Of a DNA stretch of 5,936 bases, positions 1 to 5,531 are shown piece after piece. The stretch comes from an uncultured Collinsella sp. (GTDB lineage Bacteria; Actinomycetota; Coriobacteriia; Coriobacteriales; Coriobacteriaceae). How positions within the stretch are numbered: position 1 is the first letter of the stretch; the number at the start of each line of letters is the position of its first letter. The DNA is taken from the NCBI GenBank assembly GCA_900549355.1, contig UROA01000116.1:1-5936 (forward strand), in the 5' to 3' direction. Both the position numbers and the translations under genes were made by a program. Under the pieces are notes generated by a model that saw only the letters and a program-made list of their open reading frames with translations, ran no database searches and was not told the DNA's origin.

Positions 1-21
1 GTTGGCGACACGACACGCCCC

Positions 22-75
22 ACCAATAAAATGCCGCTCGCCGGGGCGTCGCAGAACGATTCCCCGGCGAGCGGC
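22..75 (-). terminator. Rho-independent terminator of the GH1-PTS operon
   Basis: A perfect 14-bp inverted repeat (33-46 with 62-75, GC-rich core CGCCGGGG) encloses a 15-nt loop. Read on the minus strand it lies about 30 nt after the permease stop codon and is followed at once by the U-rich run ATTTTATT (about 32-25). This is the classic intrinsic terminator layout and closes the minus-strand operon. On the plus strand the hairpin is followed by CCGATTAATATT, a poorer U-tract, so termination in that direction is less likely. Confidence 0.85.
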
Positions 76-104
76 CGATTAATATTGTCTATCTCAAAAC
101 GTCG

Positions 105-1475
105 TTACTTTTTGTCAAAACGACCATAGAGCGCAAACGAGAGCGCCGCAGAGATAACCCAAGTCAAAGCGATGCAGACGACAATCATGATCAGGTTCAT
201 GGGATTGCCGCTTGGATCGGCATAAACGGGCAACGAGGTAATGCCGGGCATAACAAAGCCGAAGCACTTTGCGCCGAGAACAACAGTAAGCGCACCGCCA
301 ATGCCATCCGCGATCATCGCAGCGATAAGCGGAGTCCTGTTAGGAACCTGAACGGTAAACAAGGCGGGCTCGGAAATTCCCATAAATGCTGAGAAGGCGC
401 ACGTCATTGCAGCGGACTTGAGCTTTTCGTCGGTCATGCGCAGGGCCGCACCAAAAGACGCACCGCTTTCGGCGAGGTTATGGCAGAAAGAGATCGGGAG
501 CAGATAGTCATACCCAAGCGTTGCGATATTGGAAATCTGGATAGGGCTCGTTGACTGATGCATGCCGAAGAGCACAATAAGCGGCATAAAGAAGCCCAGC
601 AGAAAACCGGCAACAGGGCCCAACGTCGAGAATAGCCAAACGATACCGTTGGCGAGACCAAGACCGCACCAGGCACCAATCGGAGCGAGCACAAACAGGT
701 TGACCGGAATCACGATAGCAAGGGAGAGTGCCGGGACGACAACGAGCTTAAAAAGATCCGGCACGACCTTGTCGATTGCGCGATATACAAAGGACAAGCC
801 AATGACGCCAAAGATGACCGGGAACACGGAATCGGCGTAGCTAAAAATCGGCACCGTAAAACCGAACAGCGCAAGAGGCGTCTCGCCCGTACCGACAGCG
901 TTGACAATGGTCGGGTACATCAGCGATCCGGCAACACAAAGCGCAAGCGAACGGTTGACTCGGAACTTATCAGCTGTAGACATTGCCAGCAAAAACGGCA
1001 AGAAGTAGAACGGGATATCCGAAATCATATTGAATATCGCAAAGTCGCCGGCACCCGTGTCGATTCCAAAAGCCGCGATAGCAGCCAGGATGCCCTTTAC
1101 GATACCTCCCGCCACCAGCGCGGGAATGATAGCGGAGAAGATGCCGGTGATGATATCGAATACGCGAGCCGAACCTTTTTGGAGCTCAGGCTGCTCGGCA
1201 TCGGCGGAGACCTCGCCACCCATCCTGTCGCCTAGCATGGGCTCCAATTCGTCATATACCGACCCCACGCTGGCGCCGATGATAACCTGCCACTGCCCGT
1301 CTTTAACCTGCGCGCCCAAGGCGCCGTCAAGCGTCTTAAGGGCCTCCAGGTCTGCCTTGCTATCGTCCTTCAGGTTGAATCTGAGCCTTGTAATGCAGTG
1401 CGTTGCCATAACAACGTTATCGGCGCCGCCCACGAGCTCGAGGACACGAGCGGCCAGTTCCTTCTTGTCTGCCAC
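105..1475 (-). CDS. PTS EIIBC permease, Glc/beta-glucoside family (no EIIA)
   Basis: Membrane permease of the phosphoenolpyruvate sugar phosphotransferase system; it imports a sugar and phosphorylates it during entry. The N-terminal EIIB domain (about residues 1-75) carries the phosphocysteine Cys27 in the motif ATHCITRLRF, which fits the Glc/Bgl EIIB signature. After a polar linker (about 80-102) comes a hydrophobic EIIC domain (about 105-450) with the motifs GMHQSTSPI (304-312), HNLAESGASFG and GISEPALF (366-373), as in beta-glucoside/sucrose/trehalose permeases. The protein ends right after EIIC at 456 aa; the C-terminal EIIA domain of BglF-type proteins (about 620 aa) is absent, so a separate EIIA must supply phosphate. 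I chose the GTG at 1475 because AGGAG (1488-1484) sits 8 nt upstream; an in-frame GTG at 1484 lies inside that SD sequence. The adjacent 6-phospho-beta-glucosidase makes a beta-glucoside the likely substrate; the exact sugar is not readable from sequence. Confidence 0.93.
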   Translation of the reverse strand: MADKKELAARVLELVGGADNVVMATHCITRLRFNLKDDSKADLEALKTLDGALGAQVKDGQWQVIIGASVGSVYDELEPMLGDRMGGEVSADAEQPELQKGSARVFDIITGIFSAIIPALVAGGIVKGILAAIAAFGIDTGAGDFAIFNMISDIPFYFLPFLLAMSTADKFRVNRSLALCVAGSLMYPTIVNAVGTGETPLALFGFTVPIFSYADSVFPVIFGVIGLSFVYRAIDKVVPDLFKLVVVPALSLAIVIPVNLFVLAPIGAWCGLGLANGIVWLFSTLGPVAGFLLGFFMPLIVLFGMHQSTSPIQISNIATLGYDYLLPISFCHNLAESGASFGAALRMTDEKLKSAAMTCAFSAFMGISEPALFTVQVPNRTPLIAAMIADGIGGALTVVLGAKCFGFVMPGITSLPVYADPSGNPMNLIMIVVCIALTWVISAALSFALYGRFDKK

Positions 1476-1489
1476 AGCAATCACTCCTA
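1476..1489 (-). promoter_or_regulatory. SD overlapping the upstream stop codon (translational coupling)
   Basis: On the minus strand the GH1 stop codon TAG (1489-1487) is embedded in TAGGAG, so the permease SD AGGAG (1488-1484) overlaps the end of the upstream gene. Eight nucleotides then separate it from the GTG start at 1475. Ribosomes finishing the glucosidase would stop on the permease initiation site, which suggests coupled translation of enzyme and transporter. Confidence 0.7.
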
Positions 1490-2965
1490 CCCAAGATCCT
1501 CGCCATTAGTGGCGATACATTTCTGGTACCAATAGAAAGAGTCTTTACGCAAGCGCTCCGCAGTGCCGTTGCCGCAATTATCCAGATCGACATAGATAAG
1601 CCCGTATCGCTTGTCCATCGTAAGAGGACCGCAGGCAACAAGGTCAATGAATCCCCAGATCATGTATCCGCGCACGTCAACACCATCGATTACTGCCTCT
1701 TTAAGGCACTTTATGTGCTGGCGCAAATAATCGATTCGATACTCGTCGTGGATGCTGCCATCCTCCTCGACCACATCAGATGTACCGAGGCCGTTCTCGG
1801 CGATATACAGGGGCAGCCCATAGCGGTCATACATCTGGTTAAGGGTAACCCTCAGGCCAATGGGATCGAGCTGCCAGCCCCACTCACTCGTCTCGAGATA
1901 AGGGTTCTTGTTTGCCATGACCAGATTTCCCGCAGTCTTCTCCCATCCCTGATCGCAGGTGGATACCTGGGAAAAGTAGTACGAGAAGGCCAGGAAGTCG
2001 ACCGTGTTGCGAGCGATGAGCTCTTCATCGCCCGGCTCCATTTGAATCTCGATATCGCACGCGTCGAAATAGCGATTCATATAAGCGGGGTATTTTCCAC
2101 GAGCCATCACGTCCGTATAGAACCAGTTGGAATACTGGTCGTCGTGAATAGCCTGCATGTTATCTTCGGGACGGCAGGTGGCGGGATACGTACAGAATCG
2201 AGCGATCATGCCGCCAACGGGAGTATCGGGCGAAAGACGATGGACAATCTCGACGGCACGCGCATTGGCAACGAACTCGTGGTGCAGGCACTGGAAGATG
2301 GCTCGATCGAAGTTCTCCCCCTCTTCGTCTTTGACCAGACAGACCCCGTCCCAAGGCGAAAAACGCGCTGCATTGAACTCGTTAAAAGGCAGCCAGAAAT
2401 CGACCAGATCGCCCAATTCCGTAACGATTGTCTCGACATAGCGGGCGAAGAAATCAATCGTCTTGCGATTCTTCCATCCCCCATATGTGGTGACAAGATT
2501 TACCGGGATGTCATAGTGGAGCATGGTGACGAAGGTTTTAATGCCGTGCTTTTTGCACTCACCCAGCATGCTTCGATACCACTCGATGCCTTCGCGGTTA
2601 GGCTCAAGATCATCTCCGTTAGGATAGATTCGGCTCCAGCAAATAGAGGTGCGGAACAGCTTGAGGCCCATCTCCGCAAAAAGCGCGATGTCCTCACGGT
2701 AGTGATGATAGAAGTCGTTACCGCGCCTAAACGGGTAGAACTCAACACCATCATCTGCGAGAGCGTTCATTAGTTCGTCATGGCAGAAGGGGTTGTTTTG
2801 ATGCTTGTCCTCAATCTGGTCATGAGTCCAGGTACCATCCAGCCATCGACAATCCTGCGTCGACTTTCCCTTTCCGCCCTCATTCCAGGCGCCATCGGCC
2901 TGCGAGCACGATATGGCTCCGCCCCATAAAAAGTCGGAGTCAAACCCATGTTTTAACTTACTCAT
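1487..2965 (-). CDS. 6-phospho-beta-glucosidase, glycoside hydrolase family 1
   Basis: Cytoplasmic retaining beta-glycosidase expected to hydrolyse the 6-phosphorylated beta-glucosides delivered by the neighbouring PTS, giving glucose 6-phosphate and an aglycone or glucose. It has 492 aa, the normal size for GH1. Visible features are the N-terminal family signature FLWGGAISCSQADGAW (12-27), TMLHYDIP (147-154), the acid/base Glu196 in PFNEFN, and the nucleophile Glu390 in YIAENGLG. KRYGLIYVD (452-460; Lys452 and Tyr454) and the C-terminal SFYWYQKCIATNGEDL are typical of the 6-phospho group rather than plain beta-glucosidases. Two deviations: the Ser expected in the phosphate-binding loop (LVSAGTGEM-type) is Ala444 in LVACGPLTMDKRY, and the usual T before FNE is Pro193. 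The start at 2965 is favoured over an in-frame ATG at 3037 because AAGGAGG (2976-2970) lies 4 nt upstream and homology begins directly after it. First gene of the operon. Confidence 0.93.
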   Translation of the reverse strand: MSKLKHGFDSDFLWGGAISCSQADGAWNEGGKGKSTQDCRWLDGTWTHDQIEDKHQNNPFCHDELMNALADDGVEFYPFRRGNDFYHHYREDIALFAEMGLKLFRTSICWSRIYPNGDDLEPNREGIEWYRSMLGECKKHGIKTFVTMLHYDIPVNLVTTYGGWKNRKTIDFFARYVETIVTELGDLVDFWLPFNEFNAARFSPWDGVCLVKDEEGENFDRAIFQCLHHEFVANARAVEIVHRLSPDTPVGGMIARFCTYPATCRPEDNMQAIHDDQYSNWFYTDVMARGKYPAYMNRYFDACDIEIQMEPGDEELIARNTVDFLAFSYYFSQVSTCDQGWEKTAGNLVMANKNPYLETSEWGWQLDPIGLRVTLNQMYDRYGLPLYIAENGLGTSDVVEEDGSIHDEYRIDYLRQHIKCLKEAVIDGVDVRGYMIWGFIDLVACGPLTMDKRYGLIYVDLDNCGNGTAERLRKDSFYWYQKCIATNGEDLG

Positions 2966-2976
2966 TTGCCCTCCTT
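2966..2976 (-). promoter_or_regulatory. Ribosome binding site deciding the GH1 start
   Basis: Minus-strand AAGGAGG (2976-2970) with a 4-nt spacer GCAA before ATG at 2965. It is near-perfect Shine-Dalgarno complementarity, and it rejects the longer reading frame that begins at 3037, whose 24 extra residues do not resemble a GH1 N-terminus. Confidence 0.85.
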
Positions 2977-3016
2977 GATCGGATGCTCCAGCGGATAACC
3001 CAATACTAGGAAGAAC

Positions 3017-3043
3017 AAGATGCATAAGATATCGCATAGAAAG
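3017..3043. promoter_or_regulatory. Candidate regulator-binding region in divergent intergenic DNA
   Basis: AT-rich stretch with repeated half-site-like words: AAGAT at 3017-3021 and 3026-3030, GCATA at 3022-3026 and 3034-3038 (12-nt period), and an ATGC/GCAT inverted pair (3020-3023 with 3034-3037). It lies immediately behind the regulator's -35 element and near the predicted start of the operon transcript. This is where an AraC-type protein controlling both units could bind. The repeats are short and the assignment is speculative. Confidence 0.3.
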
Positions 3044-3045
3044 CG

Positions 3046-3074
3046 TTGGTTTATAACATTTTTTTAGATATAAT
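3046..3074 (+). promoter_or_regulatory. Sigma70-type promoter of the AraC-family regulator
   Basis: A perfect -10 hexamer TATAAT (3069-3074) is preceded by TTGGTT (3046-3051, 4/6 match to TTGACA) at the ideal 17-nt spacing. The spacer includes a T-rich run. Predicted transcription start is near 3081, giving a leader of about 38 nt that carries the SD GGAG (3109-3112) 6 nt before the ATG at 3119. Confidence 0.7.
3050..3058 (-). promoter_or_regulatory. Candidate extended -10 promoter for the GH1-PTS operon
   Basis: On the minus strand TGTTATAAA (3058-3050) matches an extended -10 element (TGn plus TATAAA, 5/6 to TATAAT). No good -35 hexamer is visible upstream, which would suit an activator-dependent promoter. 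It overlaps the -35 hexamer of the divergent regulator promoter, so the two could exclude each other. The predicted leader is about 75-80 nt. No RAT/antiterminator hairpin of the BglG/LicT kind is seen in it. Confidence 0.4.
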
Positions 3075-3118
3075 ACCGTTTAAGGCATCGATTCTACCGT
3101 TCACCCCTGGAGCACCCC

Positions 3119-4111
3119 ATGGATTCGAATCTCAAACAGCTGCTCTATACGCATACCGAGACCGAAGAGTGGCATCGCACACATCCGGGAGAGCTCAGCC
3201 CGCGATATAACAGGGTGGAAACCACAACCATTAACGGCGAAGAGGTCTATCTGTTTGATTGGAAAGAAACTCTCGACGAAAACCCCGTGGGCCTTATCAA
3301 GGAGTCGCGCTTTACCGATATTCCTCCTCATATCAATCGGGATATGGAGCTTAACTACGTGTACGACGGCGTCTGCACGTTTATCGTCAACGGACGGCGA
3401 CTACTCCTTAAAAAGGGCGACGTGCTCATTTGCAACACCGGCGTAGTCAGAAGCGTTCCATACGTTAAGGGCGAGCATGATATCGTCATTTCGATCGTCT
3501 TCAAAAAAGAAATGTTCGATTCGTTGTTCCTGAGCCAGCTACCCGGCGCGTCACCATTAACGAATCTTCTATTTGATTTTGTGTCCAAAAACCGCGAGGC
3601 CCGAAAATATCTCATTCTTCCAGAGGAATACGCCCGACATGCGCGACGCCTCATCGAGATGCTCTTTATCGAATATCACTTTAAAGATGCCTATTCCAAT
3701 GAACTCATGAGGCACCTCGCCGTCAGCCTATTCCTTGTTCTCATTCGAGGACTGTACCGACGCTCCGCAACTGATAACCAGGCGATCATGTCGGACGAAC
3801 GCATCGTGTCGATTCTGAATCATATTGAGCGAAGCTACGGCGACTGCACACTCGAAAGCATTGCGAGCGATACGGGCTATAGCACCAGCTATCTCAGCAG
3901 CTTGATCAAGCAAAAAACCGGCAAAACGTTTTCGCAAATCAAGCTCAACCAGCAGCTCACAGAGGCGGCATATCTTCTCAATAACACCGAGCGCAGCGTG
4001 CAGTATGTAGCCCGAAAAGTCGGCATCTCCAACATGTCATTCTTTTACTCAAAATTTAAAGAAGCATTCGGCGAAACGCCAGGTGCGTTCAGGACGCATC
4101 GGTCTAATTAA
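3119..4111 (+). CDS. AraC-family transcriptional regulator (cupin sensor plus HTH)
   Basis: DNA-binding regulator, 330 aa, of the two-domain AraC type. The N-terminal part (about residues 55-130) has the beta-rich cupin-like pattern: PPHINRDMELNYVYDG, then FIVNGRRLLLKKGDVLICNTG. It is the probable sugar-sensing and dimerisation domain. The middle (about 135-215) is a helical linker. The C-terminal AraC DNA-binding domain (about 225-328) holds both helix-turn-helix motifs: TLESIASDTGYSTSYLSSLI (244-263) and a second one around 293-324 ending in the family signature FFYSKFKEAFGETPGAFR. It is divergent from the GH1-PTS operon and shares a 153-bp regulatory region with it, so control of beta-glucoside use is the natural inference. 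The effector is unknown. The start is supported by GGAG at 3109-3112 and a good upstream promoter. Confidence 0.93.
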   Translation: MDSNLKQLLYTHTETEEWHRTHPGELSPRYNRVETTTINGEEVYLFDWKETLDENPVGLIKESRFTDIPPHINRDMELNYVYDGVCTFIVNGRRLLLKKGDVLICNTGVVRSVPYVKGEHDIVISIVFKKEMFDSLFLSQLPGASPLTNLLFDFVSKNREARKYLILPEEYARHARRLIEMLFIEYHFKDAYSNELMRHLAVSLFLVLIRGLYRRSATDNQAIMSDERIVSILNHIERSYGDCTLESIASDTGYSTSYLSSLIKQKTGKTFSQIKLNQQLTEAAYLLNNTERSVQYVARKVGISNMSFFYSKFKEAFGETPGAFRTHRSN

Positions 4112-4133
4112 AGGCGTTATTACTCAGACCGAT
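4098..4133. repeat. 8-bp inverted repeat across the convergent stop codons
   Basis: ATCGGTCT (4098-4105) pairs with AGACCGAT (4126-4133) around a 20-nt AT-rich loop that contains the stop codons of both the AraC gene (4109-4111) and the CPBP gene (4120-4122). It could form a hairpin in either transcript and act as a weak two-way 3' end. Neither side has a U-tract after the stem, so it is not a standard intrinsic terminator. Confidence 0.35.
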
Positions 4134-5034
4134 CAGCTTCGCGCGACACGGGAATGCACAATCGAAGCTGCGAGTGCATCGCCTCTACCAGCACAAAGCC
4201 GGCGATGCCAACCGTGGCCACAAGGTCGAACGGCGTGTTCACAAACCAGAGCAACGTCATGAGATACGACCCGGCGTTAAAGGCAAAATGCAGCAGAACC
4301 GTGTAGCGGAGCTTTCCGGTCGTCACGAGCACCCAACCAAAGATGAGGCCGGCGGCACCCGCGTAGCAACCCTGCACCCAATTCATGTGCATAAAACCGA
4401 AGATTGCCGCCTGCAGCACAATCGCCGCGGCGATACCCCACGTGCTTGGGGCCGCCCAGGGCACCATGGCGCCGTCCTGCGCGCTCGCACGACGCCGGCG
4501 CTTCCAAAGTGGGCGGCACTGCGGATTAAACGCTCGGAGCGAAAACTCAAAAATAATGCCGCGCACCAGCAGCTCTTCACAAAATGGGGCACCGAGCACC
4601 GTAGTCAGGACGGCGAGATAGCTGGTGTCGCCCATGCCTGTTTCCTCGACAAGTTCGCTATAGTCTGCCGCAACCTCGGGCAGCAGTGACAGCACGCCGT
4701 CGCATAGGTAGCTAATGACCACCTGCATGGATAGGCCGATCACGACAACGCATACGATGCGCTTCCATGCAGCATTTGCTCCCCCGCCAAGCGGGCGCAC
4801 GCCCTGCCAGCGCGCCATAAACGAGCGCGGCCACAGATAGCGCCACCACAGCAGCGCCATCAAAAACGACGCCGTCTGAGCGGCAGCCTGAAACCATTGG
4901 ATATCGAGATTGTCGATCGGATAGCCCGTCAGCACCGATACGGCATCGAGAACTGAAAACAAAACCACGCTCAGGGCTATATCGGCGGCGACAACGCCAA
5001 AACAGGCAAGCGCCCACGCCATCGCATTGAGCAT
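4120..5034 (-). CDS. CPBP family intramembrane metalloprotease (Abi/CAAX-type)
   Basis: Polytopic membrane protein, 304 aa, of the CPBP (CAAX protease and bacteriocin-processing, Abi) family. All three signature motifs are present: EELLVR (153-158, EExxxR), FGFMH (212-216, FxxxH) and HFAFN (249-253, HxxxN), so the putative active-site Glu and His residues are intact. About seven or eight hydrophobic segments are visible, from near residue 5 to 287. A basic loop with KRRRR (178-182) lies between motifs one and two and is probably cytoplasmic. Bacterial members act in bacteriocin maturation or self-immunity, or have unknown substrates; nothing here fixes the role, and no bacteriocin gene is seen nearby. 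I chose the ATG at 5034 because GAGGAGG (5046-5040) lies 5 nt upstream and the hydrophobic N-terminus begins there. A longer frame to 5187 would read through a direct repeat and the end of the antitoxin gene. It converges on the AraC gene with an 8-bp gap. Confidence 0.88.
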   Translation of the reverse strand: MLNAMAWALACFGVVAADIALSVVLFSVLDAVSVLTGYPIDNLDIQWFQAAAQTASFLMALLWWRYLWPRSFMARWQGVRPLGGGANAAWKRIVCVVVIGLSMQVVISYLCDGVLSLLPEVAADYSELVEETGMGDTSYLAVLTTVLGAPFCEELLVRGIIFEFSLRAFNPQCRPLWKRRRRASAQDGAMVPWAAPSTWGIAAAIVLQAAIFGFMHMNWVQGCYAGAAGLIFGWVLVTTGKLRYTVLLHFAFNAGSYLMTLLWFVNTPFDLVATVGIAGFVLVEAMHSQLRLCIPVSREADRSE

Positions 5035-5090
5035 GCTAACCTCCTCAAAACCGTTCCCAAGTTCTACCACAACTCGGCAGAGAGCTGATC

Positions 5091-5116
5091 CCATGGGGAC
5101 GGAGGAAAACGGATCA
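5091..5116. repeat. 26-bp direct repeat, copy 1
   Basis: Begins CCATGGGGACGGAGG and ends CGGATCA; 24 of 26 bases match copy 2 at 5486-5511 in the same orientation. It lies 1 bp beyond the antitoxin stop codon and about 45 bp upstream of the CPBP SD. This copy is also part of a 6-bp inverted repeat, TGATCC (5086-5091) with GGATCA (5111-5116). It does not look like coding sequence. Confidence 0.75.
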
Positions 5117-5117
5117 C

Positions 5118-5318
5118 TTATTGATGAGAATCGGGCGCAGTGCCAAAGGCCCCGCTGGGCGAAATGTCGAACGGAAAGGTGCCGCAACGATTGAACGCGG
5201 CGATAAACATGCGAATGGCGTTGGACGGCGTGGTGCCCACGAGCTGGGTTGCCGCCGCGAAGGCTGCCTTTTCCTCGGGCAAGACCTTCGCGACAACCGG
5301 GGTCATATGTTCTGCCAT
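5118..5318 (-). CDS. Orphan RelB/DinJ-like antitoxin (ribbon-helix-helix)
   Basis: Small protein, 66 aa, resembling type II antitoxins of the RelB/DinJ family. It has a short N-terminal strand (PVVAKVL, 7-13) followed by two helices typical of the ribbon-helix-helix DNA-binding fold. The tell-tale segment is TTPSNAIRMFIAAF (29-42), then GTFPFDIS (46-53), close to the family pattern of SxxxAIxMFLxxxxxxxxxPF. Such antitoxins bind and neutralise a RelE/YafQ-type ribosome-dependent mRNA nuclease and repress their own promoter. No toxin gene is visible on either side: 83 bp separate it from the CPBP gene, and an ABC ATPase lies upstream. The toxin-binding tail after the PF motif is short (about 16 aa). 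The ATG at 5318 is supported by AAGGAAG (5329-5323) 4 nt upstream. An in-frame extension to 5408 would add an Arg/Ala-rich tract covering a palindrome and is rejected. Its toxin may lie elsewhere, or the gene may be a solitary regulator. Confidence 0.72.
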   Translation of the reverse strand: MAEHMTPVVAKVLPEEKAAFAAATQLVGTTPSNAIRMFIAAFNRCGTFPFDISPSGAFGTAPDSHQ

Positions 5319-5351
5319 GGCGCTTCCTTTTGAAACGACGGTAGTGCGGAT

Positions 5352-5410
5352 AGATGCGGGCCGCGCGGCTGGGCGACGGGCTGTGAAGGCAACCCGATTG
5401 GCCCGCATCT
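5352..5410 (-). other. Long inverted repeat, possible structured leader RNA
   Basis: A perfect 11-bp inverted repeat, AGATGCGGGCC (5352-5362) with GGCCCGCATCT (5400-5410), encloses 37 nt in the presumed 5' untranslated region of the antitoxin gene. On the minus strand the enclosed segment can form a second stem, GGGTTG with CAGCCC around a 6-nt loop (one G-U pair), and also includes a self-complementary GCCGCGCGGC. No U-tract follows, so it is not an intrinsic terminator. The stem ends about 33 nt before the ATG, just upstream of the SD. It does not match a riboswitch class I recognise. Confidence 0.5.
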
Positions 5411-5431
5411 GGAGTTTGTTTCTGCGGCGTT

Positions 5432-5460
5432 GGTATTACTTGGTAATCCTAAGTATTACC
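5432..5460. promoter_or_regulatory. Cluster of GGTAATAC-type half-sites, candidate operator
   Basis: Three related words occur in 29 bp in alternating orientation: GGTATTAC (5432-5439), GGTAAT (5442-5447) and GTATTACC (5453-5460). They form nested palindromes: ATTAC-TTG-GTAAT (5435-5447), GGTAAT with ATTACC (5442-5447 and 5455-5460), and a 9/10 outer inverted repeat (5432-5441 with 5451-5460). GTATTAC also repeats directly with a 20-bp period. Placed just downstream of the candidate antitoxin promoter, this is the layout expected for autorepression by a ribbon-helix-helix protein. Confidence 0.5.
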
Positions 5461-5468
5461 CGGTAGAT

Positions 5469-5477
5469 AGAATACCA
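5469..5477 (-). promoter_or_regulatory. Candidate extended -10 promoter of the antitoxin gene
   Basis: On the minus strand TGGTATTCT (5477-5469) fits an extended -10 element, TGn followed by TATTCT (4/6 to TATAAT). No convincing -35 is seen; the corresponding stretch falls in direct repeat copy 2. Predicted transcription start is near 5462, which would place the palindrome cluster at the start of the transcript and give a leader of about 140 nt. Confidence 0.35.
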
Positions 5478-5485
5478 CACCAGCC

Positions 5486-5511
5486 CCATGGGGACGGAGA
5501 AAAAAGGATCA
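5486..5511. repeat. 26-bp direct repeat, copy 2
   Basis: Same orientation as copy 1 (5091-5116), with two differences: G to A at repeat position 15 and C to A at position 20. It includes the 10-bp palindrome CCCCATGGGG (5484-5493, extending 2 bp outside the repeat). It lies between the ABC ATPase stop codon (5532-5534) and the antitoxin promoter. Weaker similarity continues after the repeat (TTATTGATGAG against TTGTTGCTGAG). Confidence 0.75.
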
Positions 5512-5531
5512 TTTTGTTGCTGAGTAAGTAT

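Noticed and set aside
1715..2773. Long 352-aa open frame antisense to the GH1 gene
   Set aside because: It lies wholly within the minus-strand glucosidase, whose motifs and length are unambiguous. The antisense translation shows no recognisable domain, and I see no clear SD; it is a reading-frame shadow.
2966..3037. N-terminal extension of the GH1 protein from ATG at 3037
   Set aside because: The extra 24 residues do not look like GH1, and a near-perfect SD sits directly before the ATG at 2965.
5035..5187. N-terminal extension of the CPBP protein
   Set aside because: It would cross direct repeat copy 1 and overlap the antitoxin 3' end; GAGGAGG before the ATG at 5034 gives the better start.
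5140..5466. 108-aa plus-strand frame antisense to the antitoxin, considered as a missing toxin
   Set aside because: Its sequence mirrors the antitoxin codons and the palindromic leader, has no RelE-like or other toxin pattern, and no clear SD.
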